Assembly: GCF_900114455.1 (NCBI RefSeq)
Contig: NZ_FOTC01000001.1
Coordinates: 645,058 to 709,057, forward strand
Origin: Halogranum rubrum
Lineage (GTDB): Archaea; Halobacteriota; Halobacteria; Halobacteriales; Haloferacaceae
Length of the DNA stretch: 64,000 bases
Direction: 5' to 3'
The stretch's first letter is position 1, and every line of letters starts with the position of its first letter. Positions 45,226 through 54,057 of this stretch are shown piece by piece. A program made the translations under genes and the position numbers. Below the pieces are notes generated by a model that did no database searches, was not told the origin of the DNA, and saw nothing but the letters and a program-made list of their open reading frames with translations.

Positions 45226-46659
45226 ATGACCCGAAACGTCGTTCTCGTCTGTCTCGATACCGTCCGGAAGGATTTCTTCGACGACTACGCTCCCCGACTC
45301 CGCGCCCGAGCGGACGCCTCCTTCGAGCAGTGCCGTGCGGCGAGTGCGTGGAGCACGCCGAGTCACGCCAGCATGTTCACGGGGCGACTCCCGCATCAAC
45401 ACGGCATCCACACCCACGCGCTGGACTTCACGGCACTCGACCGTGAGGACACCCTGCTCGGTGACCTTCCCGACCACCGGAGCGTCGGCGTCAGCGCCAA
45501 CGTCTACGCCGGGTCGGCCTACGGCTTCGACACGCTGTTCGACGACTTCTGCGACGTCTCGCGCTACCACCGTTTTCCCGACGGACTCGACCCGAGCGCG
45601 TTCATCCGCGAACACGGCGAGCAGGGAGTCGAGACCTACCTCGAACTACTTCGGCAAATACGGGACAGCGACAGTCCACTGAAGAGTCTCGCCAACGTCG
45701 CGCTGTTCCGCGCGAACGACCTCGTTCGACACGGCCCACTGGAGGACTGGCCGGAACTGTTCGACGACGGCGCGAACGTCGTTCTTCGTGAAGCCGAGAA
45801 GCGGTTCGACGACGGCGAGCGTCCGTTCATCGGCTTTCTCAACCTCATGGACGGCCACGAACCGCATCGGGTCACTCGCGGCTACGACGACTCGCTCCAC
45901 GACGTGCCGACGACGTGGACGACCGAGGCGTTCGACAACGGCGACGTCGTCGCCGACCCCGAGGCGTTCGAAGCCGACCTCGATAACTACCGGGCGCTGT
46001 ACGGAACTGCCGTCGACTACCTCGACCGAAAAGTCACGCGGTTCATCGACCGCGTACAGGCCGAAACCGACCGCGAGACGACGTTCGTGATTACGGCCGA
46101 CCACGGCGAGAACCTCGGCACCGAGACCGACGAGGGCCTGTTCGGCCACCTCGCCAGCCTCTCGGAGGGCGTGCTCCACGTTCCACTCTGCATCGTCAAC
46201 GCGCCCGACGGATACCTCGAAACCGTCGACGAGTACGTCTCGCATTTCCGACTCCGCGAACTCGTCGTCGGTCTCGCCGCGGGTGAGACACCGGACGTGA
46301 CGGCGGACCGCATCCCGGCGGAAGTCGTCGGGCTGACGCCGAACAACGCCGACGTCTTCGAGCGTGACCCGGACCACTGGGACCGGATGATTCGCTGCGT
46401 CTACGACGGCGAGACGAAGACGGTATGGGACTCCGAGGGTGGCGTCGACGTGTACGACCTCGACTCCGCTCGACCGTGCTGGCAGTCTCGTCGCGAGCGC
46501 TCCGAGAACCACGACGAGACGCCGACGGTTCCCGACTGGGCACACGACCTGTTCGACGTCGACGTGGAGACGTACAAGCGAGCGGCGAAAGCCGACGACC
46601 ACCAGCGGACCGTCGACGATGACGCCCGCGGCCGACTCGAAGACCTCGGCTATCTCTGA
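45226..46659 (+). CDS. Sulfatase-fold enzyme, Ser-type active site
   Basis: 477 aa. VVLVCLDTVRKDFFDDYAP carries the metal Asp (D11), STPSHASMFTG has Ser43 where Cys-type sulfatases have Cys, and FVITADHGENLGTETDEG is the second metal motif. The C-terminal third is variable. Ser-type members include phosphoglycerol transferases and phosphodiesterases, so this may add or remove a charged group on the exported glycan, but unlike those it lacks a membrane anchor. ATG 45226 is preferred. Confidence 0.85.
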   Translation: MTRNVVLVCLDTVRKDFFDDYAPRLRARADASFEQCRAASAWSTPSHASMFTGRLPHQHGIHTHALDFTALDREDTLLGDLPDHRSVGVSANVYAGSAYGFDTLFDDFCDVSRYHRFPDGLDPSAFIREHGEQGVETYLELLRQIRDSDSPLKSLANVALFRANDLVRHGPLEDWPELFDDGANVVLREAEKRFDDGERPFIGFLNLMDGHEPHRVTRGYDDSLHDVPTTWTTEAFDNGDVVADPEAFEADLDNYRALYGTAVDYLDRKVTRFIDRVQAETDRETTFVITADHGENLGTETDEGLFGHLASLSEGVLHVPLCIVNAPDGYLETVDEYVSHFRLRELVVGLAAGETPDVTADRIPAEVVGLTPNNADVFERDPDHWDRMIRCVYDGETKTVWDSEGGVDVYDLDSARPCWQSRRERSENHDETPTVPDWAHDLFDVDVETYKRAAKADDHQRTVDDDARGRLEDLGYL

Positions 46660-46743
46660 GTGGCCACACTGCGTGCCAACCTATTTCCCGACGGTGGCCG
46701 ACGACTGGGACGTGTCTCGAACGTCCCCCCACTGGAGTGACCG

Positions 46744-48015
46744 ATGACCGTCGCCGTCGTCGGTCTCGGTTACATCGGTCTCCCGACTGCCCTGCTACTC
46801 GCCCGAACCCGTGACGTCGTCGGCGTCGACATCGACGAGGACGTCGTCGCGGCGGTGAACGCCGGAGAACTCCCGTTCGAGGAACCCGGTCTGTCCGACC
46901 TCTTTGCAGACGTCGAGGCGAACGTCTCCGCGCAGACGACCGTCCCCAGCGATGCCGACGCCTACCTCGTCGCGACGCCGACGCCACTCGACGAGGTGAC
47001 GGACGTCGCGAACCTTCAGTACGTCGGCGCGGCCGTCGAGTCCGTCGCGCCGAACCTCGACCCGGGTGACCTCGTCGTGCTCGAATCGACTGTCCCGCCG
47101 GGAACCTCGGAGCGACTCGTCCGCCCGATTCTGGAGCGCGAGGGACCCGAAGACGGCGGCGTCCACTACGCGCACTGTCCCGAACGGGCGTCGCCGGGTG
47201 CGACACTCGACGAGATGGTCCACAACGACCGACTCGTCGGCGGTGTCGACGACGCGTCCAGAGCACGGACGGTCGACCTCTACGACTTCGCCGAGGGTGA
47301 GATTCACCGGACGAACCCGACGACGGCGGAGTTCGTGAAACTCATGGAGAACACCTACCGCGACGTCAACATCGCGCTCGCAAACGAGTTCGCGATGCTC
47401 GGCGAGGAGTACGCTATCGACACGCGCCGCGCCATCGAGTTGGCGAACGAACATCCGCGCGTCGACGTCCACTCGCCCGGCCCCGGCGTCGGCGGGCACT
47501 GTCTCCCGGTCGACCCGCAGTTCCTCACGCAGTCGACGACAGACTCCCGACTCATCTCTGTCGCTCGCGACATCAACGAGTCGATGGCGGTCCACACGCT
47601 CAGACACGTCCGCCGACTCCTCGACGGCACCGCCCACGCCCGCGTGACGGTGCTCGGCGTCGCCTACAAGGGGAACGTCGACGACACGCGGGAGACACCT
47701 GCACTCCGCCTCCTGCGTCTCGCCGAAAACGAAGGATTCGACGTGCGTGCCTCGGACCCCCACGTCGACGCCGCAGACTTCGCGTATCCGCTCTCGGACC
47801 TCGACACCGCCGTCGCCGGCAGCGACTGTCTCGTCGTCGTCACCGACCACGACGCGTACGCGGACCTCGACCCGGAGCGGTTAGCCAGCCAGATGCGCCG
47901 ACCGGCCGTCGTCGACACGCGTGGCGTGCTCGACCCCGAACCGTGGCTCGACGCCGGATTCGCCGTCAGTCGTCTCGGCGACGGGCGTCGCCACGGCCGG
48001 AGCGAGAGGAGATGA
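46744..48015 (+). CDS. wecC: UDP-N-acetylmannosamine dehydrogenase-like nucleotide-sugar dehydrogenase (WecC)
   Basis: 423 aa. Rossmann motif VGLGYIGLPTALLLA, ESTVPPGTSERL, and the catalytic Cys in GPGVGGHCLPVDPQF. The last domain has VLGVAYKGNVDDTRETPA. This is the UDP-GlcNAc/ManNAc dehydrogenase branch rather than UDP-glucose dehydrogenase, and UDP-GlcNAc 2-epimerase is encoded nearby (51553), so the expected product is UDP-N-acetylmannosaminuronate. Confidence 0.9.
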   Translation: MTVAVVGLGYIGLPTALLLARTRDVVGVDIDEDVVAAVNAGELPFEEPGLSDLFADVEANVSAQTTVPSDADAYLVATPTPLDEVTDVANLQYVGAAVESVAPNLDPGDLVVLESTVPPGTSERLVRPILEREGPEDGGVHYAHCPERASPGATLDEMVHNDRLVGGVDDASRARTVDLYDFAEGEIHRTNPTTAEFVKLMENTYRDVNIALANEFAMLGEEYAIDTRRAIELANEHPRVDVHSPGPGVGGHCLPVDPQFLTQSTTDSRLISVARDINESMAVHTLRHVRRLLDGTAHARVTVLGVAYKGNVDDTRETPALRLLRLAENEGFDVRASDPHVDAADFAYPLSDLDTAVAGSDCLVVVTDHDAYADLDPERLASQMRRPAVVDTRGVLDPEPWLDAGFAVSRLGDGRRHGRSERR

Positions 48016-48091
48016 CGCTCGGCGTGACCGCGGGCGCGCCGGTAGCACGTTCACACTTAAGAGACAGTCGGCAGAACAAGACGAGTAACTG

Positions 48092-49894
48092 ATGCGTGAC
48101 GAAGTTCTCAAGCGGTGGGTAAAACAGCCAGAGGCCGCGCCGATGCTCCAGTATCTCCGAGACGCGGAGAAGGAGTCGGCGTGGGAACTACTCGGCGAAC
48201 GCACGCGAATCCTCGACATCGCCTCAGAGTCGAACGTGACGCGCGGACTCGACGGCGAGCACATCACGCGCCTCGACTTCTCGGAGAGCGCAATCGAGTA
48301 CGCCCAAGAGATTCTCGGCGACACCGTCGACCGCTACGAGTGGACCGAACCCGAGGACCCGAAACTCCCGTTCCCGGACGACCACTTCGACGGGGCAGTG
48401 TCGCTCGGTCCCTACGACTGGCGCTTCCTCGACATCGAGACGCTGACCGACGAGGTTCGGCGGGTGACGACGGGTGACGGCCTCTACGTCTTCTCGGTGC
48501 CGACACCGCGTTCGCCGTACCACACCGGCGGCAAGTACCGACAGCGGTACTACACGCCGGACGAAGGCAAGCGCATCTTCTACCCGATGTCCCGGCTAGC
48601 GACGTACGACCTCATCTACCAGTACCCGTTCCGACTCCACGCCCACGGGTCGAACGCACCGGAGTTCGTCCAGCGGCCGATGGTCGACTACGCGAAGGAC
48701 CTCTCGGACCGACTGATGGAACAGGACGACTGGGACAACGCGTCGTACATCGTCTTCGGTGTCCAGAAACTCGACTACGAGCGGTATCTCGACGACGCCC
48801 TCGACTGTCTCTTCCGACCAACGGACGAGAACGGTTTCTGGAACGAAGACGAAGGACGGATGATTCGCGCACTGGACTACGACATCGACGAGTCGGGCGG
48901 GATTCACTGGCGTCCGAACGACGAGAACCAGTGGCGCTACGCGACGTTCGCGCTCATGGGACTCATGCAGTGGCGCGTCTCCGAGGAGGGCGACGACCGG
49001 TACGACGACGAACTCCGCTCGCAACTCGCGTACTTCGCCGACGCAATCGAAGACGAGGCGACGCTCGGCGAGATGCCGAGTTACGGTATCGGCCCGTTGA
49101 CCCTCGCGTTCAGCCTCGCCGACGACGTGTTCGGCGGCGACGAGAGCGACGTCGACCACCTCGCGGTGGCGACGAACCTGTTCACCCACGCCGAGGGCCG
49201 ATTCGACTTCACCGACAGCGAAGACAGTCTCCTCCTCTATGGGTGGACCTATCTCTACGAACGCACCGGCGACGAGGCCGTTCACGACGCTATCGACGGC
49301 GCGATGTACGAGATTGTCGAGCAACAGAACGCTTGGAAGACGCTGTTCTACTTCGACAACCCGACCACACGACGCCACCAGAACCAGATGTACACGCTCT
49401 GGGGACTGTGCCGCGGTATCGAGGTGACTGGCCGGACGGGTTATCTGGAGAACGTCGAGCAGGTACTGGACTACACCATAGAGGAGCGGATGGAAGACGA
49501 CGGGTCGTTCATCTGGGAGGACCCCTCGAACCGCACGCTCGCCGGGATGGAACTCCGCCAGCGACTCGGCGTCCGCGACGGACGGCCGCCGCACTGGGAG
49601 TTCCTCTACGAGTGTCACCAGACGTTCTTCGTCAACGCCGTCGCGCACTACTACGCCGCCGGCGGCGAGAAGAACTACGACAGAGAGGTCGGCGAGGCGA
49701 TGGAGTGGATTTACGCGACGAACACGCGCGGCGTGAATCTGGCCGACGCGAGCGGACTCGGCGTCCCGATGCGCTTCATGACACGCGACGGGCGGATGAA
49801 CGTCGCAGACCAGCAGTTCAAAGGTGCCTACGAAGTCGGGTCGTACGTGATGGCGCTGTCGAACCTGTTGACGGGGACGGTCCGGAGTTCGTAG
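48092..49894 (+). CDS. Methyltransferase-like / alpha-alpha toroid fusion protein
   Basis: 600 aa. Residues about 30-180 look like a class I methyltransferase (ILDIASES, then LPFPDDHFDGAVSLGPYDW), but the SAM-binding glycine loop is degenerate. From about residue 225 to the end is an all-helical alpha/alpha-toroid (repeated YE-RTGDEAVHDAI-like segments), like glycan-processing lyases or hydrolases. The two parts are fused in one frame, not an artifact of a missed stop. A CTTAAGA site about 35 bases upstream of ATG 48092 may be the promoter. Confidence 0.78.
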   Translation: MRDEVLKRWVKQPEAAPMLQYLRDAEKESAWELLGERTRILDIASESNVTRGLDGEHITRLDFSESAIEYAQEILGDTVDRYEWTEPEDPKLPFPDDHFDGAVSLGPYDWRFLDIETLTDEVRRVTTGDGLYVFSVPTPRSPYHTGGKYRQRYYTPDEGKRIFYPMSRLATYDLIYQYPFRLHAHGSNAPEFVQRPMVDYAKDLSDRLMEQDDWDNASYIVFGVQKLDYERYLDDALDCLFRPTDENGFWNEDEGRMIRALDYDIDESGGIHWRPNDENQWRYATFALMGLMQWRVSEEGDDRYDDELRSQLAYFADAIEDEATLGEMPSYGIGPLTLAFSLADDVFGGDESDVDHLAVATNLFTHAEGRFDFTDSEDSLLLYGWTYLYERTGDEAVHDAIDGAMYEIVEQQNAWKTLFYFDNPTTRRHQNQMYTLWGLCRGIEVTGRTGYLENVEQVLDYTIEERMEDDGSFIWEDPSNRTLAGMELRQRLGVRDGRPPHWEFLYECHQTFFVNAVAHYYAAGGEKNYDREVGEAMEWIYATNTRGVNLADASGLGVPMRFMTRDGRMNVADQQFKGAYEVGSYVMALSNLLTGTVRSS

Positions 49895-50172
49895 CTCTCT
49901 GTCGCTTTTGCTCTCGGTCTCTTCTGTGAGGTTCTGTCGAATTTATCCGTGAGTTGACCGTCGAGTGCAGGTGTTCACCTCGCAGATTCGGAGCGTACCT
50001 CACGTCACACTACGAGCGACTCACGAAGCGCGGTGACCCGCGACAGCCACAGCCACGTCCTCCCCAACCGACTTTTGTGCTCCTCGCTCGCTTCGCTCGT
50101 TGTGGTGCTCAGTCGTCCCTCACGCGCCGACCGGCGTGACACGGAGGTCACGCCAGCGCGCGCCACGGTGGG
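49895..50172. other. Convergent intergenic region
   Basis: No gene. It contains the repetitive CGCTCGCTTCGCTCG motif (self-complementary) and the hairpin at 50133-50154. Confidence 0.4.
50133..50154. terminator. Candidate bidirectional terminator hairpin
   Basis: GGCGTGAC (50133-50140) pairs with GTCACGCC (50147-50154) across ACGGAG, with further GCGC bases on the outside. It lies between convergent genes, the usual place of a terminator or processing structure. Confidence 0.4.
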
Positions 50173-51414
50173 TTATTCAGTTCGCCGACCGCTCGCACCG
50201 TTCGCGGTAAGCGACTCGTAGACACCGAGCAACGACTTCCCTTCGTTCGCCCAGTTGTACCGCTCTGCGACGGCCTTCCGGGCGTTCCGTCCGATTTCCT
50301 TCGTTCGCTCTTCGTCCGTCGCAAGCGAGACGACAGCGTCGGCCATCGCGTCGAAGTCGCCGTCGTCGATGACGTGCCCGGAGTCCGTCTCGCGGACGAT
50401 ACGACCCAGTGGGCCGACGTCGGTCACGATGACCGGTTTCTCGAAGGACATGTACTGGAAGAGTTTGTGCGGCACCGTCGTCGACGTGTGGGGGTTCTCC
50501 GTGTGGAGGACGAAACAGACGTCGCTCGCGGCGACGTAGGAGGGGACTTTGGCGAAGTCGACCCAACCGGTGAACGTGATGTGGTCGGCGGCGTCGCTCT
50601 CGGCGGCGAGTCGTTCCAGTCGCTCTTGGTAGGTGTCCTCTCCCGCCGAACCGACGATGAGGAGTCGCGCGTTCGGCACCTTCTCGACCACTGCCGGCAT
50701 CGCGCCGATGGCCGTCTCCAGACCGCGGTGGGGGCCGAAACTCCCCACGTAGGAGATGACGAACTCGTCGTCGTAGCCGAGGTCTTCTAGCTCCGCATCG
50801 TCGAAGCGTGACAGTTCGACGGTGTTAGAGACGACAGAGACCGTCGTCGGGTCTGCGCCGCAGTCGCGCAGGTAGTGTGCGCGGGCCTCCTCGACGACGG
50901 TGATGACGTGGTCCGCCTGGTGGACACAGTTCTTCTCCAGCCGTTTCAGGCGCGGACGCGGCGTGAACGTCTTCTGGACGAGCATCCGCGGGAGTGCCAT
51001 CCCCTTGCGCCACTGGTTGGCCGCCTCCGGATAGTTCTCGTGGAGGTCGGCCACGAGCGGCAAGTCGTACTCGTCGGCGACCGAGAGTCCCGTCTTCACG
51101 AGCGGCAGGTCGTGGATGTGGAGGGCCTCGATGTCGTTGGCCTCGACGAACGCGCGCATCTCACGCGCCCAGATGGTGTCGTGGAGCGTCGTCACGTAGC
51201 GAAAGGTCTTGAGCGTCCGCTGAACGACGTTGTAGACCTCTCGACGGTGGATGCGGGTGACCTCGATGTCCTCGAACCGCTCGCGCTCCGGTTGGCCTGG
51301 CTTGCCGAGACAGAGGAGAAATACCTCGTGACCCGCCGCTGTGAGCGTCCGCGCCTCCTTCTCGATGCGGATGTCGTGTGGGAAGAACCCTCGCAGTGCC
51401 ATTCCGATGCGCAT
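50173..51414 (-). CDS. Glycosyltransferase family 4
   Basis: 413 aa. GT-B fold with GFFPHDIRIEKEARTLTAAGH near the start, VISYVGSFGPHRGLETAI at the donor-domain start and an EX7E-like region around HKLFQYMSFEKPVIVTD. No membrane helix. It is 138 bases downstream of wecB on the same strand, separated by a hairpin, so it may belong to the same transcript. Confidence 0.92.
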   Translation of the reverse strand: MRIGMALRGFFPHDIRIEKEARTLTAAGHEVFLLCLGKPGQPERERFEDIEVTRIHRREVYNVVQRTLKTFRYVTTLHDTIWAREMRAFVEANDIEALHIHDLPLVKTGLSVADEYDLPLVADLHENYPEAANQWRKGMALPRMLVQKTFTPRPRLKRLEKNCVHQADHVITVVEEARAHYLRDCGADPTTVSVVSNTVELSRFDDAELEDLGYDDEFVISYVGSFGPHRGLETAIGAMPAVVEKVPNARLLIVGSAGEDTYQERLERLAAESDAADHITFTGWVDFAKVPSYVAASDVCFVLHTENPHTSTTVPHKLFQYMSFEKPVIVTDVGPLGRIVRETDSGHVIDDGDFDAMADAVVSLATDEERTKEIGRNARKAVAERYNWANEGKSLLGVYESLTANGASGRRTE

Positions 51415-51517
51415 CAGCAGCGCCTCCGCCCGTCGTCCGTCACCAACATCGTCACGCTCGTCGTCGATTTCGTCGCCACAGTCGTCTCCGGGACACGTCT
51501 CTCCATTCGATTGCCTT

Positions 51518-51535
51518 CACTGCCGTCCGGCAGTG
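51518..51535 (-). terminator. Hairpin between wecB and the GT4 gene
   Basis: CACTGCCG (51518-51525) pairs with CGGCAGTG (51528-51535). It lies 17 bases beyond the wecB stop on the minus strand. It could attenuate the GT4 gene or stabilise the wecB message. Confidence 0.4.
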
Positions 51536-51552
51536 GGATAAACACATGCACC

Positions 51553-52665
51553 TTACGCCTCCAGTTCTTCGACGAGCGTGTCGACGATTCGCCGTGCGGC
51601 CTCGCCGTCACCGTACAGCGTCGGCGCGCCGGTCATCTCTCGGCGTTCGTCGTCGTGGGCGCAGAGACGCCGAAGGCGGTCCCCGAGCGCCGTCGGTTCC
51701 ACGAGTTCGTTCACGCCCGCGTCGACCGTCTCCGGCCGTTCGGTGTTGGGCCGAACGGTCAGACACGGCACTTCGAGGATAGAGGCTTCCTCCTGCACGC
51801 CACCCGAGTCGGTGACGACGAGTCGTGCATCCGAGAGGAGCGCGAGAAAGTCGAGATAGTCGAGCGGGTCGACGACGCGGAGCGACCCAGTCGGTTCCAC
51901 GCCTAGTGTTCCGAGGGCGTTCTGCAGGCGCGGGTGAGCCGGGAGAACCACTGGATACGGGGCCGAGTCGAGCGTCTCGACGATGGTCCGGAGTCGCTCT
52001 CGGTCGTCGGTGTTCCGGGGTCGGTGAATCGTCGAGAGGACGTACTCGTCGGCAGCGAGGTCGAATCGGTCGAGTACGTCCGAGGACTCGGCCGCGAGTT
52101 CTCGATGCCGGAGACAGGCGTCGACGACGGTGTTTCCCGTCTCGACGACGCCCTCGGTGAGTCCCTCTGCGGCGAGATTGTCGACGGCCGTCGACGTGGG
52201 TGCGAACAGCCAGTCGCTCACTCGGTCGGCGACGACGCGGTTGACCTCCTCGGGCATCGAGCGGTCGAAACTCCGAATTCCTGCCTCGACGTGGCCGAAC
52301 CGAGCGGTGTGCTTACTCGTCGCGAGCGCGGCCGCGAGGACGGTGTTCGTATCTCCCTGTGCCAAGACAACGTCGGGGTCGCGCGACCGAAGTACGTCAC
52401 CGAGTCCGGCCAGCGCGTCCGCCGTCTGTCGGCTCTGGTCGCTGCTACCGACGTCGAGTGAGACGTCGGGTGCGGGCAGCGAGAGCGTCTCGAAGAACGA
52501 CCCGCTGAGTTCGTCGTCGTAGTGTTGGCCCGTGTGGACGAGTGCGTCGTCAAGCGCGTCGGTTCGTCGGAGGCTCCGAATCACGGGGGCCAGTTTGACA
52601 ATCTCCGGGCGGGTTCCGACGACGACGAGAACAGCCGGCACGTCGTCGCCTGTTGGGTCGGTCAT
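51553..52665 (-). CDS. wecB: UDP-GlcNAc 2-epimerase (non-hydrolysing)
   Basis: 370 aa from ATG 52665. VVVGTRPEIVKLAPVIRSL at the start, HRPRNTDDRERL, and VTDSGGVQEEASILEVPCL with RPNTERPETV are the family's signature segments. It equilibrates UDP-GlcNAc and UDP-ManNAc, feeding WecC. The 46 upstream residues in the longer frame are not conserved. Confidence 0.94.
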   Translation of the reverse strand: MTDPTGDDVPAVLVVVGTRPEIVKLAPVIRSLRRTDALDDALVHTGQHYDDELSGSFFETLSLPAPDVSLDVGSSDQSRQTADALAGLGDVLRSRDPDVVLAQGDTNTVLAAALATSKHTARFGHVEAGIRSFDRSMPEEVNRVVADRVSDWLFAPTSTAVDNLAAEGLTEGVVETGNTVVDACLRHRELAAESSDVLDRFDLAADEYVLSTIHRPRNTDDRERLRTIVETLDSAPYPVVLPAHPRLQNALGTLGVEPTGSLRVVDPLDYLDFLALLSDARLVVTDSGGVQEEASILEVPCLTVRPNTERPETVDAGVNELVEPTALGDRLRRLCAHDDERREMTGAPTLYGDGEAARRIVDTLVEELEA

Positions 52666-52753
52666 TACGTCCACTTCACGGATGAGCGGAATGTACGTTT
52701 TGGAGAGTAGTTCTTGGAGCGTAATCGACAGAGAGAGTACAGCTAAGTGACAG

Positions 52754-52763
52754 GCCTTATATC
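52754..52763 (+). promoter_or_regulatory. Box A candidate of the GT4 gene at 52790
   Basis: CCTTATATCT lies about 30 bases before ATG 52790, the expected distance for a leaderless haloarchaeal transcript. The opposite strand carries the divergent wecB gene. Confidence 0.5.
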
Positions 52764-52789
52764 TGCAGACCGAATAGCACCGACCGGTA

Positions 52790-53956
52790 ATGGTGTCCCC
52801 CACCGACTCAGACCCTCCACTCGATGTCCTCTTTCTGCCGTACTACGACGACAACCCGTATCAACAGGAACTCCGAGCAGCCCTGAACGACCAGCACGTG
52901 ACCGTTCGGACCGGTAACCACGAAGCGCCTCTCCCGCTTCTACAGTCCGTCGTCGGCGACCGGCCGGACGTGCTGCATCTCCACTGGGCACACTCGTTGT
53001 TCGTCATGCACAACAAACTCGTCACACTCGTTCTCGGCCTCAGACTCCTCTTCGAGCTCACGGTGTGCAAACTCATGGGCGTGCCGATCGTCTGGACCGT
53101 CCACAACACGCTCGACCACGAGCGACGCCACCCGCTCATCGAACTGACCGTTCGGCGGGTCGTCGCGCGACTCTGTGACGGGTTCATCACGCACGGGGAA
53201 CACGCACGCGAGGAAGTCATCGACGTGTACGACATCTCCCGCACCGACGCCTCACGTGTCGCCGTCGTCCCACACGGGAACTACATCGGGAGCTATCCCG
53301 ACGACGTCTCCCGTCGAGAGGCGCGCGAAGCGCTCTCGCTCCCCGACGACGCGACGGTCTATCTCCACTTCGGCAACATCCGACCGTACAAGGGCGTCAC
53401 GCGACTGGTCGAGACGTTCGGAGAGATGGACGACCCAGATAGTCACCTCCTGCTCGCGGGACGGCCGCCGACGAACCCCGAGGACAGAGCACGTCTCTTC
53501 GGGTTGTGCGAACGAACCGACCGCGTCCACACCAACTTCGGGTTCGTCCCGGACGACGAGATACAGCACTACTTCGCCGCCAGCGACGCCGTCGTCCTTC
53601 CGTTCGAGCGAGTGCTCACGTCGGGGAGCGCCGTCCTCGCGATGTCGTTCGGGCGGCCGGTCGTCGCCCCGCGAATGGGCTGTCTTCCCGACACGCTCTC
53701 GGAGAAGAACGACCTGCTCTACGACCCCGACGACCCCGAGGGTCTTCGCCGACAGATGCAGCGAGTCCGCGACGAAGACCTCTCTGCCGTCGGGTCGAGT
53801 AACCGCATCCGGGCGATACAGAACGACTGGGGCACCGCCGCCGAACGAACGTACGCCGTCTACTGCGCTGCCGAGCGTGGTGTCGCCGACGTCGCTGTCG
53901 CCGCCGACCGCGCCAGTGCAGCGACCGAGGTCGGGACGGTCTCCGGTGAGGTGTGA
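52790..53956 (+). CDS. Glycosyltransferase family 4-like
   Basis: 388 aa. N-terminal LPYYDDNPYQQELRAAL, HLHWAHSLFVMHNK; donor domain YLHFGNIRPYKGVTRLVE, and EX7E-like FERVLTSGSAVLAMSFGRP. The His-Trp motif places it with GumK/mannosyl-like GT-B enzymes. The C-terminal 25 residues are Ala-rich. It shares the following flippase as likely operon partner (101-base gap). Confidence 0.88.
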   Translation: MVSPTDSDPPLDVLFLPYYDDNPYQQELRAALNDQHVTVRTGNHEAPLPLLQSVVGDRPDVLHLHWAHSLFVMHNKLVTLVLGLRLLFELTVCKLMGVPIVWTVHNTLDHERRHPLIELTVRRVVARLCDGFITHGEHAREEVIDVYDISRTDASRVAVVPHGNYIGSYPDDVSRREAREALSLPDDATVYLHFGNIRPYKGVTRLVETFGEMDDPDSHLLLAGRPPTNPEDRARLFGLCERTDRVHTNFGFVPDDEIQHYFAASDAVVLPFERVLTSGSAVLAMSFGRPVVAPRMGCLPDTLSEKNDLLYDPDDPEGLRRQMQRVRDEDLSAVGSSNRIRAIQNDWGTAAERTYAVYCAAERGVADVAVAADRASAATEVGTVSGEV

Positions 53957-54057
53957 GTGTGGTGAACCGTGATGCAGCGTGACGAGACACCGGTGGCTCT
54001 CGGCCAATCGCTGGCGTTATGGCCACTTGCACACAACGCTGATACCGTGAGTGACCG

